A stretch of DNA of 64,000 nucleotides from GCA-2705445 sp038114285 (GCA_038114285.1 JAYNQN010000002.1:110145-174144); one strand, 5' to 3'. Positions 8,541-18,924 are shown, numbered from the stretch's first letter. Made by a program: numbers and translations. The notes: a model not told the origin generated them from the sequence alone.

Positions 8541-10037
8541 TTATTTTTTATCCTCAAACATTGGTGCTCTTGCTGTCATTATTAATTTTCCTGCTAACTC
8601 TTCAGTCATAGTATTTATTGGCATCAACTCATCAATTGATTGGTCAGCTAAATCATCTATTGTAATTATTCCTCTGCAAGCAAGCTCAAATGCTAAATCA
8701 TTTGTCATACCATCCATTTCTAGTAATGCTTTTGAAGGCTCTGCATCCATATTTAGCGATTCAGGATTTATAGCCTGTTTTAACAAATAATCTCTCGCTT
8801 TATTTCTTATTTCCTCTACTATTTTTTCGTCAAGAGCATCAATTTCTGACATATCTTTTGGTGGGGCATATGCTATTTCATCAACACTTGAGAATCCTTC
8901 TTGTGCTAATGTTAAAGCTATTTCTGGAGAAATTTCTAGATGCTTCACAAAGCTATCGCTTATTGACTGTGTTTCAACTTCACTTTTTTCATCAACTTGC
9001 CCTTCTGTCATAACATTTAAATCCCAGCCAGTTAGTTGACTTGCAAGTTTTACATTTTGTCCGCCTCTTCCTATTGCTTGAGAAAGCTTCTCTTCTTCTA
9101 CTGCTATATCCATACTTTTTGATTCTTCATCCATAACAATAGATAAAACAGCTGCTGGAGACATTGCATTTATAACAAACTGCGCTGGATTTTCGTCCCA
9201 CAGTATGATGTCAATTCTCTCTCCTGCAATCTCATTTGATACTGATTGAACTCTTGAACCCCTCATTCCCACACATGCTCCAACTGGATCTAATCTTGGA
9301 TCATTTGACTTTACAGATATTTTCGCTCTTACACCAGGATCTCTAGCCGCGCTTAGTATCTCAATTAAATCTTGACCAACCTCAGGAACCTCAAGACTAA
9401 ATAATTTTATTAAAAAGTCTGGGTGGGTTCTTGACAAAAATAATTGTGGTCCTTTAGATTCGGTCCTTACTTCTTTTAAATAAGCTCTAATCCTATCACC
9501 ATTTCTTATTGCTTCTCTAGGAATCAAATCATCTTTTTCTATAAAACCTTCAGTATTATTACCAAGATCAATTAATACCCCATTATGCTCTACACGTTTA
9601 ACTATGCCCATTATTAATTCACCAATCTTATTTTCATAAGATTCTACTATTCTTAATCTTTCGGCTTCCCTTACTTTTTGCACAATTACTTGTTTTGCAG
9701 TATGCGCAGCTATTCTTCCAAAAGGAACTGATTCAATTTCTTCTTCTATAGAGTCACCAATTTCTATTTCATTGTGTTGTTTTGTTGCGTAAGCATGAAG
9801 AATTTGTGCGTCAGGCGAAGTAAACTCTGGATCATCATCTGATAACACAGTCCATCGTCTATAAGTTTTATAATTTCCAGTAGCCCTATCAATTGAAACC
9901 CTTACATCAACATCTTTTGTATATTTTCTTCTTGTCGCTGTTGCTAAGGCAGTTTCAATTGCATCAAAAATAATTTCTTTATCAACACCTTTCTCATTTG
10001 ACACCGCATCAACTACATTTAATATTTCTTTACTCAT
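8541..10037 (-). CDS. nusA: Transcription termination/antitermination factor NusA
   Basis: 498 residues, close to the 495 of E. coli NusA. Order: N-terminal RNA-polymerase-binding domain (1-125), S1 (about 135-200), two KH domains (about 205-345, with VGMRGSRVQ and IGRGGQNVKLASQLTGW), then two C-terminal acidic repeats (about 360-495). These AR1/AR2 repeats are typical of gammaproteobacteria and missing in many other phyla. NusA modulates pausing, hairpin termination and rRNA antitermination. It sits 15 bp after rimP and 3 bp before infB. Confidence 0.97.
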   Translation of the reverse strand: MSKEILNVVDAVSNEKGVDKEIIFDAIETALATATRRKYTKDVDVRVSIDRATGNYKTYRRWTVLSDDDPEFTSPDAQILHAYATKQHNEIEIGDSIEEEIESVPFGRIAAHTAKQVIVQKVREAERLRIVESYENKIGELIMGIVKRVEHNGVLIDLGNNTEGFIEKDDLIPREAIRNGDRIRAYLKEVRTESKGPQLFLSRTHPDFLIKLFSLEVPEVGQDLIEILSAARDPGVRAKISVKSNDPRLDPVGACVGMRGSRVQSVSNEIAGERIDIILWDENPAQFVINAMSPAAVLSIVMDEESKSMDIAVEEEKLSQAIGRGGQNVKLASQLTGWDLNVMTEGQVDEKSEVETQSISDSFVKHLEISPEIALTLAQEGFSSVDEIAYAPPKDMSEIDALDEKIVEEIRNKARDYLLKQAINPESLNMDAEPSKALLEMDGMTNDLAFELACRGIITIDDLADQSIDELMPINTMTEELAGKLIMTARAPMFEDKK

Positions 10038-10052
10038 TTTAATCTCTCCAGA

Positions 10053-10493
10053 TCATATCTTTAATCTTGCACTATCTATAGAATCATATTTAATTTTGTA
10101 ATTCTCGTTATTTTCATTTATAAGTACATACTCAGCATTTACGCTCTTTATTACCCCATTAATATTTTTTCTGTTATTAACTAGCCATTTTAATTTAACT
10201 TTTACTTTCTCATTTAAATATCTTTTAAAATGATCTTGTGTAATTAAAATTCTATCAAATCCCGGAGAAGATACTTCTAAAACGTAATCTACGTTACAAA
10301 CCTCTTCAGAATCCAATAGATGGGTAACTTGATTACTCACTTTTTCACAATCATCAATATTTATACCGCTACCACTATCTATGTATAAAGTAAATTTTAA
10401 ATGATTATTTTGCTGCCCAATAATTAATCCCCAAAATTCATATCCCATTGATAAAATAACTGGTTTTATCAAGTTTGTTATCTCGTTTCTCAA
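10053..10493 (-). CDS. rimP: Ribosome maturation factor RimP
   Basis: 146 residues with the two-domain RimP fold. Recognisable segments are LYIDSGSGINIDDCEKVS (about residues 35-53) and the motif YVLEVSSPGFDR (about 80-91). RimP aids early 30S assembly near S12. It is the first gene of the rimP-nusA-infB-rbfA-truB series and lies about 45 bp after the typA terminators. The operon promoter should lie in that short gap, but I could not identify convincing hexamers there. Confidence 0.94.
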   Translation of the reverse strand: MRNEITNLIKPVILSMGYEFWGLIIGQQNNHLKFTLYIDSGSGINIDDCEKVSNQVTHLLDSEEVCNVDYVLEVSSPGFDRILITQDHFKRYLNEKVKVKLKWLVNNRKNINGVIKSVNAEYVLINENNENYKIKYDSIDSARLKI

Positions 10494-10538
10494 ATAAAAT
10501 TACCCTCTACTTTAACTCTATAACTTTGATCCCAGACG

Positions 10539-10560
10539 AAAAAAACCCCATAAAGGGGCT
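10539..10560 (-). terminator. Rho-independent terminator (second of a tandem pair after typA)
   Basis: Read on the minus strand: GCCCC-TTTAT-GGGG followed by seven T (10545-10539). It is GC-rich in otherwise AT-rich DNA. It closes the typA transcript and isolates it from rimP. Confidence 0.8.
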
Positions 10561-10561
10561 T

Positions 10562-10584
10562 AAAAAAACCCTTATCAAGGGTTT
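10562..10584 (-). terminator. Rho-independent terminator (first of a tandem pair after typA)
   Basis: On the minus strand AAACCCTT and AAGGGTTT form a perfect 8-bp stem with a three-base loop, followed by a run of T into 10562. It lies about 140 bp downstream of the typA stop. The 140 bp between (10585-10726) contain no gene that I can see. Confidence 0.8.
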
Positions 10585-10726
10585 ACATCTAGAATATATA
10601 TATGTATTAGTATATTTTGGTTGACGAAAAACTTCAAGATATTTAAAAACTTTATAATATTCAGTAATTTCCAATAAATACCTATTAATTAAGTTTACTT
10701 CTTATTTCATAAGCAATATTTTTAGA

Positions 10727-12550
10727 CTAATGCTTTTGATCTCTAAGATTTCTTTTTCTTTCGTTAGGATCTAGATATTTCTTCCTTAGTCTTAAGCTGG
10801 CAGGCGTCACTTCTAATAACTCATCTTCATTAATATATGACATCATTTGTTCAAGAGACATAATTCTTGGTGGCACAAGTGTTACAGCTTTATCAGAACC
10901 TGAAGCCCTAACATTTGTTAACTGTTTTCCTTTTAAAACATTTATTGCCAAATCATTTTCTTTGCTATGTTCGCCAACTATCATACCAACATAAACTTTT
11001 GTTTGAGGCTCAATAAACATAATCCCGCTAGATTGTAGATTAAAAATCGCATATGCTACAGCAGATCCTGTTTCAGTTGAGATCAGTGCTCCATTCCTTC
11101 TAGATGACATTTCCCCTTTAAAATTTCCATATGAATGAAATACTCTATTTATAACTCCAGTACCACGTGTATCTGTTAAAAATTTACTTTGATATCCTAT
11201 TAAACCTCTTGAAGGGGCACGGAATAATAAACGTACTTTATCCCCCTCTGCAGATTTCATATCAATCATTTCCGCTTTTCTCTGATTCATGCCATCTATT
11301 ACAGCACTTGAAAATTCTTTATCAACATCTATTGTTACCTCTTCAATTGGCTCAAGTTTTTTTCCGTTTTTATCAATTTTAAAAAGAACATTGGGCCTAG
11401 AGACCGTTAACTCAAAACCCTCTCTTCTCATTTGTTCTACCAATACCCCTAACTGAAGCTCTCCTCTACCACCAATTTCAAATGCATCCTTATTTTCATT
11501 TTCAGAAAATGTTATTGCAACATTAGTTTCTGCTTCTGCAAGTAGTCTTTCTCTAATTATAGTTGATGTAACTTTTTTTCCCTCTAAACCTGCTAATGGA
11601 GAATCGTTAACTAAAATTGTTACAGACATAGTTGGGGGATCAATAGGTGTACTTTTAATTGGCACGGAAACAGAAGATTCGCAAATCGTATCAGCCACAG
11701 ATGTTTTTGTTAAACCAGCTATACATATTATGTCCCCTGCGGTTACCTGATTAACAGGCTCTCTTTCAGCCCCATTAAATCTAAGAAGTTTTGTCAGCCT
11801 TCCACTTTCAACTATTTCTCCATTTAGATTTATTGCCTTTACCGAATCATTTACTTTTGCTGAACCTTGTTCAACTTTACCAATTAAACATCTACCTAAA
11901 TAAGGGTCAGAATCCAAAAGAGTTGCTAGCATCGCAAAAGGTTTTTCGATTTCAACACTTGGTGGTGGCACATGTTCAATTATTAAATCAAGTAAAGCAT
12001 GTAAATTTTTTCTATCATGATTTAATTCATTTATACACCACCCATCTCTTCCTGATGCATACATTATTGGAAAATCTAATTGTTCATCATTTGCCTCTAA
12101 AGAAACAAAGAGATCAAATACTTCATCAATAACTTCATTTGGACGCCCATCTGGTCGATCAACTTTATTAACTATTACTATTGGCTTTAAACCCTGTGCA
12201 AGAGCTTTACCAAGAACAAATTTTGTTTGCGGCATTGGTCCTTCTGCTGCATCTGTCAAAAGTATAACCCCATCCGCCATTCCTAAAACTCTTTCAACTT
12301 CTCCTCCGAAATCGGCATGACCGGGTGTATCAATAATGTTAATTCTAAAATTTTTCCAATGAACAGATGTTGGTTTTGCAAGAATAGTTATACCTCTCTC
12401 TTTCTCTAAATCACCAGAGTCCATTAATCTTTCTTCTACTTGCTGATTATCCCTAAAAGTACCACTTTGTTTTAAAATAGAATCTATTAAAGTAGTTTTC
12501 CCATGGTCAACATGGGCGATAATTGCGATATTTCTCATATCTATGGACAT
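10727..12550 (-). CDS. typA: Ribosome-associated GTPase TypA/BipA
   Basis: 607 residues from the ATG at 12550, which has AAGG five bases upstream; a GTG two codons earlier is less likely. It is an EF-G-like translational GTPase involved in ribosome assembly and stress or cold growth. G motifs: AHVDHGKT (12-19), DTPGH and NKVDRPDGRP. The C-terminus ends in the conserved region with TPxSLRLRKKYLDPNERKR. It lies between tRNA-fMet (34 bp upstream) and a tandem terminator, so the tRNA and typA may share a transcript. This position next to rimP differs from the E. coli location near glnA. Confidence 0.97.
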   Translation of the reverse strand: MSIDMRNIAIIAHVDHGKTTLIDSILKQSGTFRDNQQVEERLMDSGDLEKERGITILAKPTSVHWKNFRINIIDTPGHADFGGEVERVLGMADGVILLTDAAEGPMPQTKFVLGKALAQGLKPIVIVNKVDRPDGRPNEVIDEVFDLFVSLEANDEQLDFPIMYASGRDGWCINELNHDRKNLHALLDLIIEHVPPPSVEIEKPFAMLATLLDSDPYLGRCLIGKVEQGSAKVNDSVKAINLNGEIVESGRLTKLLRFNGAEREPVNQVTAGDIICIAGLTKTSVADTICESSVSVPIKSTPIDPPTMSVTILVNDSPLAGLEGKKVTSTIIRERLLAEAETNVAITFSENENKDAFEIGGRGELQLGVLVEQMRREGFELTVSRPNVLFKIDKNGKKLEPIEEVTIDVDKEFSSAVIDGMNQRKAEMIDMKSAEGDKVRLLFRAPSRGLIGYQSKFLTDTRGTGVINRVFHSYGNFKGEMSSRRNGALISTETGSAVAYAIFNLQSSGIMFIEPQTKVYVGMIVGEHSKENDLAINVLKGKQLTNVRASGSDKAVTLVPPRIMSLEQMMSYINEDELLEVTPASLRLRKKYLDPNERKRNLRDQKH

Positions 12551-12583
12551 AAGCACCTTTTATAAATACAGAGGATATAAAAT

Positions 12584-12660
<77 letters not shown>

Positions 12661-12685
12661 CCGTATGTAAGGAGTGTACTTAAGA

Positions 12686-12714
12686 ATTATAATTTATCAA
12701 GTAAGTATCGAGAA
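12686..12714 (-). promoter_or_regulatory. Candidate promoter for tRNA-fMet and typA
   Basis: On the minus strand a perfect TATAAT (12691-12686) lies 17 bp after a weak TTCTCG (12714-12709) and about 25 bp upstream of the tRNA 5' end. It overlaps the nuoN stop, so the nuo operon may also read through. Only the -10 is strong. Confidence 0.4.
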
Positions 12715-14130
12715 AATATATTGTAAAATTAAATCAGGGAATAAAAAAATAAGCACTATAAGAGCAGGAATGACTGATAACATGAATTTAAACAAGCTAC
12801 CCTTAGTATTTATTATAGAGTTCATGCCTTGCTCAAAGAACATAAACCATATTACACGCAAATAATAATATAACCCTACTACAGTCATCAAAATTACAAT
12901 TATTGCTGTAAAAACTAATTCTTTTTCAATTAGCATATCCAAGACAAGATATTTTGCATAAAAACCAACTGTTAAAGGTATTCCAGCCGTAGAAAGCAAT
13001 GTAACCATAAACAATAAAGATATATAACCAGATCTAGAAGACATGCCTTTGAGATCTTTAATGTAAACTAAATCAAATTTATTAGATGAAATATATGTAA
13101 TAAGAGATATTGCTGAAACAGTTGCTATTGAATATGAGACCACATAAAAAGCTGCCACTGAAAAATTATATTCAGTTGCTGCTAATAAAGCTAAAAAAAT
13201 AAAGCCAGAATTAGCTACTCCAGAGTAAGCTAACATTCTCATGATTTTTTTTTGAGCCAAGGCAAATATATTTCCAATAAATACTGAAAAAACTCCTAAT
13301 ATGAGAATTAATTTATAAAAATTTTCATTATTTATAATAGAGCTTTCATTAAGAAACCTAAATGCAAAAACAAAAAATGCAACCTTTGGTATGGATGCTA
13401 TAAAGTTTGCTACTGGAAGCGGAGCACCTTCGTAAACATCAGGAAGCCACATATGAAAAGGAGCTACAGCAAATTTAAATGCAACACCAATAAATATTAA
13501 AATATACGAAAATAAATAAAGATTTGTAATTTCATTTATATTTGAATACAACACAATATCATAAATTAAAAGTGAGCCAGCTATTCCATACAAGTACGAA
13601 AATCCAAACAAAATAATTGCTGATGCAATAATGCTGAGAACGAAATACTTAATAGCAGCTTCTGTAGAAATCAAGCTAACTCTATTTAAAGCTATCAAAG
13701 AATACAAGCTTAGTGAAGATAGCTCTATGCCAAGAAATAAAGCAATTAAATTATTAGACGAAATTATAATAAAGCATCCAATTAATGCAAAAACAAGCAA
13801 TGAATAATATTCTCCAGAATTTAAATTCCTTGTTTCTATATATTCTTTTGAAATACTCAATTGAATTAAAAATAAGAAATAGCATACATATTTAAAGAAT
13901 TCTGTGACACTATTTTTTACAAGAGATGAGTTAAATAAATAAATTTGTTCATTAGGATAATAAATAAAAGAAAAAAATAATGCTAAGAAAACAGAAAAAA
14001 ATGTTATTAAAAATAGATATTTTTTTAAAAGCTTAAAAGTACCTGATAATAATATAATCATAGCCATTATTGACAATGATATTTCAGGTGCATAATTAAT
14101 CATGCTATAAATTGTATTTTGCATAATCAT
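12697..14130 (-). CDS. nuoN: NADH-quinone oxidoreductase subunit N
   Basis: 477 residues, almost wholly hydrophobic. It is one of three antiporter-like proton-pumping subunits of the membrane arm of complex I; the family has about 14 membrane helices. KFAVAPFHMWLPDVYEGAP (about 220-240) is the family signature with the key lysine, and a second conserved lysine region is IMRMLAYSGVANSGF. The ATG overlaps the nuoM stop (ATGA). It is the last gene of the nuo operon, ending 36 bp before tRNA-fMet. Confidence 0.95.
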   Translation of the reverse strand: MIMQNTIYSMINYAPEISLSIMAMIILLSGTFKLLKKYLFLITFFSVFLALFFSFIYYPNEQIYLFNSSLVKNSVTEFFKYVCYFLFLIQLSISKEYIETRNLNSGEYYSLLVFALIGCFIIISSNNLIALFLGIELSSLSLYSLIALNRVSLISTEAAIKYFVLSIIASAIILFGFSYLYGIAGSLLIYDIVLYSNINEITNLYLFSYILIFIGVAFKFAVAPFHMWLPDVYEGAPLPVANFIASIPKVAFFVFAFRFLNESSIINNENFYKLILILGVFSVFIGNIFALAQKKIMRMLAYSGVANSGFIFLALLAATEYNFSVAAFYVVSYSIATVSAISLITYISSNKFDLVYIKDLKGMSSRSGYISLLFMVTLLSTAGIPLTVGFYAKYLVLDMLIEKELVFTAIIVILMTVVGLYYYLRVIWFMFFEQGMNSIINTKGSLFKFMLSVIPALIVLIFLFPDLILQYIFSILT

Positions 14131-15632
14131 AGTTTAATTATTATATTTGAGGAGATATTTTGTAATGACATATTCATAAATGACATAATATAGTCAGGAT
14201 AAACTCCAAGAATTATTATTATTAGTGCAAGTATGTATAGAATAAATTTTTCAGTAATGTTTGCATCTATATTATTACAATTATCTACTTTAATTTTTAT
14301 TTCACCATATATTACTCTTTTTACAAGCCATAATGAATATATTGCGGAAATAATTAGTGTGCTTGAAGCAATAAAAGCATATGCAAAATTTACCTTGAAT
14401 GACGAAACTATTATTAATAATTCTCCAACAAAACTAGATGTGCCTGGTAAACCACAATTTGCTAAAGCAAAAAATAAAAAGAACCAACTATATACAGGCA
14501 TCTGATTTAATAATCCACTTAAATCTGATATTTGCTTTGTTTTATATCTATCATAAATAGATCCAACACATATAAAAAGTGCGGCAGAAATAAAACCATG
14601 CGAAATAATTTGATACATACTACCTGAGAGACTAATAATTATATCTCCATTATTTAAGGAATTATTAAATAAATTGAAAATTATAAAAAATCCAAGAGTT
14701 ACAAATCCCATATGCGATATTGAGGAGTATGCTATTAATTTTTTCATATCATTTTGTGATATCGCAACTATTCCAACGTAAGCAATAGCAATGAGTGACA
14801 GTATTATAAAGTATACATTAAATGACATGGCTCCAATAGGAACAACTGGTAAAACATATCTAATAAAACCATATGCTCCAACTTTTAGAAGTATAGCAGC
14901 CAAAACTACCGATCCTGATGTAGGGGCTTGAACGTGGGCATCTGGAAGCCAAGTATGAAATGGAAACATTGGTATTTTTATTGCAAATGCAATAGCCATA
15001 GCTATAAAAAGCCACTCTTGTTCTTTTATAGAAAAATTAGAATCATATAAAGATAAAACACTAAAAGAAGATATTTGCGAATTTATATATATAAGAGCAA
15101 TTAATAATAAAACAGACCCAAAAAAAGTATATATAAAGAATTTGATAGAAGCATATACTCTATCAACACCTCCCCAAATTCCGATTATAAGAAACATTGG
15201 TATCAACAAGGCTTCAAAAAATATATAAAATAAAATTGCATCTAAGGAAGAAAAAACTCCTATGGTCAAGCCATTAGCAATCAAGAAGCTTGCGTAGTAC
15301 TGATTACTTTTTTTAATGTATAAAGTAGAATTATAAATAGATACTATAAAAAAAATTATAGTATTAAGTACGATTAATAAAGCAGAAATACCATCAATAC
15401 CTAAAAAATATTCAATATTTAAAGAAGTAATCCATTCCTTTTTTTCTATAAACTGAAAACTACTATCTTTTTGATCAAAATTAATTAACAAAAGGATAGA
15501 AAGAATAAGAATAAGAAAATTTATAAAAATATTGTATGCATTTAAATAATTCTCTTTTTTATTATAAAATAAAATTGCAAGTCCAGAAAAAATAGGTACC
15601 CATATTAGTAAAGATAAAATATTGCTAATCAT
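14127..15632 (-). CDS. nuoM: NADH-quinone oxidoreductase subunit M
   Basis: 501 residues, polytopic, of the Mrp-antiporter-like family; it forms a proton channel in the membrane arm. FEALLIPMFLIIGIWGG carries the conserved transmembrane glutamate. KIPMFPFHTWLPDAHVQAPTS holds the lysine and half-channel motif, and NDMKKLIAYSSISHMGF the distal channel. Length matches E. coli NuoM (509). It overlaps nuoL and nuoN by 4 bp each. Confidence 0.96.
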   Translation of the reverse strand: MISNILSLLIWVPIFSGLAILFYNKKENYLNAYNIFINFLILILSILLLINFDQKDSSFQFIEKKEWITSLNIEYFLGIDGISALLIVLNTIIFFIVSIYNSTLYIKKSNQYYASFLIANGLTIGVFSSLDAILFYIFFEALLIPMFLIIGIWGGVDRVYASIKFFIYTFFGSVLLLIALIYINSQISSFSVLSLYDSNFSIKEQEWLFIAMAIAFAIKIPMFPFHTWLPDAHVQAPTSGSVVLAAILLKVGAYGFIRYVLPVVPIGAMSFNVYFIILSLIAIAYVGIVAISQNDMKKLIAYSSISHMGFVTLGFFIIFNLFNNSLNNGDIIISLSGSMYQIISHGFISAALFICVGSIYDRYKTKQISDLSGLLNQMPVYSWFFLFFALANCGLPGTSSFVGELLIIVSSFKVNFAYAFIASSTLIISAIYSLWLVKRVIYGEIKIKVDNCNNIDANITEKFILYILALIIIILGVYPDYIMSFMNMSLQNISSNIIIKL

Positions 15633-17536
15633 AGAATCCTCGCTAATATTATTCCAAAAATTACTACAATAGAAAATACAATTAAAAATGCATAATGATA
15701 TAAGTATCCTGAACTTGCATTTTTAAATATTTGCGAGACTTTATTTATTGTTTTTGGCAGACCATTTACAATTGATCTGTCTAATAAACTTATATCAATT
15801 TTCTCTAAGAATATAATAGATATTTTTTTTGTAAAATTTGATAAATAAATAAAAAATTCATCAAATTTATATTTAGCTTCAATTATTTTTTTAATATTTT
15901 TAAACACTGGATTTTTTAAAAATAAAAGTTTTTTCTTATCGATATAAATAATTTTTGCAAGATAAAAACCAGCTAGTAATGCTATTGATGCTGGTGAGAA
16001 AACACCGTGATTAATAAAACTTAATAAACCGCCATAATTAATATTCTTTATTCCGTAAAAATAAATTGACATATTGATAAATACTTCAATTAAATAACCA
16101 GAAAATATAGATAAAACAGCCAATATTATAAGTGGAATTAAAATAAAATTGGATTGCTCATGAATAACATCGCTGCTATCTCCTCTATAGTTTCCATAAA
16201 ACACTATAAATAAAAGCCTTAAAGAATATATTGTAGTTACAAATGCACCTAGAAGTAACATTATGTAGGCTACAAATGATATATTGCTGCTGTTATACAG
16301 CATAATTTCAAGAATCAAATCTTTTGAAAAAAATCCTGAGGTTAATGGAAAACCAATAATACACAAAGTTCCAATCACAAAACAATAAAACGTTATTGGC
16401 AATTTTGATTTTAATCCACCCATTTTTGTAATGTCTTGATTATGATGAAGTGACATTATAATTGAGCCGGCACATAAAAAAAGAAGTGCTTTAAAAAAAG
16501 CATGTGTATACAAATGAAAAAAAGATGCTGTGTAAGCATTTATTCCTAATGCAGCAACCATATAACCTAGCTGAGATATTGTTGAGTAAGCAATTACCCT
16601 TTTAATGTCATTTTCAAATATTGCTATAAGACCCATAAAAAAAGCTGTAGATGCTCCAACAACTAAAATAAAATCTGTAGTAAAATCAGTTAATTCAAAC
16701 AATGGAGACAATCTACCGACCATAAAAATCCCCGCAGTCACCATTGTAGCTGCATGTATTAATGCAGATATCGGAGTCGGACCTTCCATAGAATCAGGAA
16801 GCCAAACGTGCAAAGGTATTTGTGCAGATTTTGCCATAGCACCAATAAATAAAAATAAACATGCGAGATCTATATAGCCAAGCCCGAAGTATGTTTTTAA
16901 ATTGTCCAAATTAGTGGAATCAATATTTAAAAATATTGTTTTATAATCAAAAGAATCTAATAATGCATATATCATAGCTATGCCTAAAATAAAAAACATA
17001 TCGCCTATTCTGTTGATTAAAAAAGCTTTTAGATTAGCTTTTATAGCTGATTTCTTTTTATAGAAAAAACCAATTAGCAAATAAGAAACAAGCCCTACAC
17101 CCTCCCAACCTATAAATAACTGAATAAGATTATTAGACATAACTAGTAAAATCATTGAAAAAGTAAATAAAGCAATATAAGAAAAAAATCTCTTGAAATC
17201 ACTTTCATCTTTCATATAAGCAATACTATAAATATGCACTAAAAAAGAAATTAATAGAACTATGGATAACATTATTGCTGAGAACTCATCTACTAAATAA
17301 CCAATTCCGATATTCAAATCATCAATAGATATCCAGCTATAAAAGTTTTCATATAAAATCAAATTATCATTAGTATAAATATTAAATAATACTAGCGATG
17401 AAAAAATAAATGCAATAAATACAAAAAAAGAACTTAGAATCCCAATATATAAATTACTGGCAGAACTAGAGCTAAACCCAGAAATTAAAGAGCTTGCTAA
17501 TAATAATATTGGTATCATAAGTAAAATTTCGTTCAT
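15629..17536 (-). CDS. nuoL: NADH-quinone oxidoreductase subunit L
   Basis: 635 residues, the largest antiporter-like subunit at the tip of the membrane arm. IGWEGVGLVSYLLIGF has the conserved membrane glutamate. AKSAQIPLHVWLPDSMEGPTP has the channel lysine, and NDIKRVIAYSTISQLGYM the second. The long C-terminal part (about 500-635) contains the lateral amphipathic helix region and a last membrane helix, as in E. coli NuoL (613). It begins 6 bp after nuoK. Confidence 0.96.
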   Translation of the reverse strand: MNEILLMIPILLLASSLISGFSSSSASNLYIGILSSFFVFIAFIFSSLVLFNIYTNDNLILYENFYSWISIDDLNIGIGYLVDEFSAIMLSIVLLISFLVHIYSIAYMKDESDFKRFFSYIALFTFSMILLVMSNNLIQLFIGWEGVGLVSYLLIGFFYKKKSAIKANLKAFLINRIGDMFFILGIAMIYALLDSFDYKTIFLNIDSTNLDNLKTYFGLGYIDLACLFLFIGAMAKSAQIPLHVWLPDSMEGPTPISALIHAATMVTAGIFMVGRLSPLFELTDFTTDFILVVGASTAFFMGLIAIFENDIKRVIAYSTISQLGYMVAALGINAYTASFFHLYTHAFFKALLFLCAGSIIMSLHHNQDITKMGGLKSKLPITFYCFVIGTLCIIGFPLTSGFFSKDLILEIMLYNSSNISFVAYIMLLLGAFVTTIYSLRLLFIVFYGNYRGDSSDVIHEQSNFILIPLIILAVLSIFSGYLIEVFINMSIYFYGIKNINYGGLLSFINHGVFSPASIALLAGFYLAKIIYIDKKKLLFLKNPVFKNIKKIIEAKYKFDEFFIYLSNFTKKISIIFLEKIDISLLDRSIVNGLPKTINKVSQIFKNASSGYLYHYAFLIVFSIVVIFGIILARIL

Positions 17537-17542
17537 TAATAT

Positions 17543-17848
17543 CTAGCCTCTAAGTTTATTAATTAAATTAATTTCTAACGAGTTACTTAGTCTGTGTAAT
17601 GAAACTATAATTGCTAATCCTATAGCTGACTCTGCTGCTGCAACTGCTAATATAAAAAATACAAATACTTGTCCATTTATATCATTGTTAAAATGAGAAA
17701 AAATAATAAAATTTGTATTTACTGATAAAAGCATTAGCTCTATCGACATTAGAAGAAGAAGTATATTTTTTCTATTTATGAATATCCCAGCAATACTTAT
17801 GCAGAATAATAACGCACTAAAAATCAAATAATGTGTCATTGTAATCAT
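17543..17848 (-). CDS. nuoK: NADH-quinone oxidoreductase subunit K
   Basis: 101 residues with three membrane helices. Both conserved membrane glutamates of the family are visible, in LMSIELMLL and AAAESAIGLA. It forms part of the proton path (E-channel) of complex I. The ATG shares one base with the nuoJ stop (TAATG). An ATG three codons later would also fit the 100-residue E. coli length. Confidence 0.94.
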   Translation of the reverse strand: MITMTHYLIFSALLFCISIAGIFINRKNILLLLMSIELMLLSVNTNFIIFSHFNNDINGQVFVFFILAVAAAESAIGLAIIVSLHRLSNSLEINLINKLRG

Positions 17849-18429
17849 TAATTCTTATCCTTAATTATTTTAAGTCTAGACTTTTTATTTTCTAAGACTT
17901 GTTTGCTAGGATTCTGCCTCAAAGATCTTTTTTTCTCTTGCATGTTTATTGCAATAGCAGCAATTATTGCTACAAGTAATATAAAAGCTGTAACTTCAAA
18001 AGAAAAAATATAATTTGTAAAAAGAGACAATCCAATTTCGTACGTATTGCCGCTATTACTAATTAAATTTGTCTCAATTTTGCCTGAAAAATCATGGTAA
18101 AAGATTACCATATATAATTCTGCAAACATTATTATGGATATAACTACTGAAAAAAGTAGATATAATTTTCGACTTACATTTTTTTTATAATCAATGTCTA
18201 GTAACATTATTACAAATAAGAATAGAACTAACACTGCTCCTACATAAACCAAAACCAAAACTATTGCTAGAAATTCTGCTTGTAACATTAACCATAATAT
18301 TGCGCTATTAAAGAATATTAAAACTAAAAGTAGTGCTGCATGTACAGTGTTATTAACGATCACCATACTAATTGATGAAAATATAATTACTGAAGATACC
18401 AAATAAAAAAGAATAGTTAAAATATCCAT
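17848..18429 (-). CDS. nuoJ: NADH-quinone oxidoreductase subunit J
   Basis: 193 residues from the ATG at 18429, two bases after the nuoI stop; a TTG two codons earlier would overlap nuoI. Five membrane helices in the N-terminal two thirds include the conserved AEFLAIVLVLVYVGAVLVLFLF segment near helix 3, which forms a pi-bulge in the complex. The C-terminal 30 residues are basic and presumably cytoplasmic. It is a membrane-arm subunit linking NuoA/H to NuoK. Confidence 0.92.
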   Translation of the reverse strand: MDILTILFYLVSSVIIFSSISMVIVNNTVHAALLLVLIFFNSAILWLMLQAEFLAIVLVLVYVGAVLVLFLFVIMLLDIDYKKNVSRKLYLLFSVVISIIMFAELYMVIFYHDFSGKIETNLISNSGNTYEIGLSLFTNYIFSFEVTAFILLVAIIAAIAINMQEKKRSLRQNPSKQVLENKKSRLKIIKDKN

Positions 18430-18431
18430 AA

Positions 18432-18917
18432 TCAATTTTTTCTCTGCATTTTTTCGGCTTGATCTAAAGCTATTTGACTCTCGTACTTATCTCCAATCTT
18501 CAACAGATCTCCTTTTTTTAAAATATTTTCACCGCGTTCTTCAAAATGATACTCAAATATTCTTGTCTCAACTATTGCATCTACAGGGCAAGCCTCTTCA
18601 CAGAACCCACAAAATATACATTTAAATAAATCAATATCATACTTTGTAGTTCTTCTTGTTCCATCATTTCTTTCTTCTGTATCTATTGTAATTGCAAGCG
18701 CAGGACATACAGCCTCACATAATTTACATCCAATACACCTTTCTTCACCACTTGGATATCTTCTTAGTGCATGCAATCCTCTAAATCTTGATGATTGTGG
18801 CGCTTTCTCAAATGGATAATTTAATGTTGTTTTTCTTTTAAACATATTGAGAAATGTTACTTTCATGCCGAGTAATAACTCATATAGAAAAAAACTTTTT
18901 ATATATTTTTTTAGCAT
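18432..18917 (-). CDS. nuoI: NADH-quinone oxidoreductase subunit I
   Basis: 161 residues. It carries two [4Fe-4S] clusters (N6a, N6b) of the peripheral arm through two CxxCxxCxxxCP motifs, CIGCKLCEAVCP and CIFCGFCEEACP. A basic, amphipathic N-terminus (1-30) anchors it to the membrane. The conserved FRGLHALRRYPSGEERCIGCK is intact. It passes electrons towards NuoB. It lies 7 bp after nuoH. Confidence 0.97.
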   Translation of the reverse strand: MLKKYIKSFFLYELLLGMKVTFLNMFKRKTTLNYPFEKAPQSSRFRGLHALRRYPSGEERCIGCKLCEAVCPALAITIDTEERNDGTRRTTKYDIDLFKCIFCGFCEEACPVDAIVETRIFEYHFEERGENILKKGDLLKIGDKYESQIALDQAEKMQRKN

Positions 18918-18924
18918 AATAATC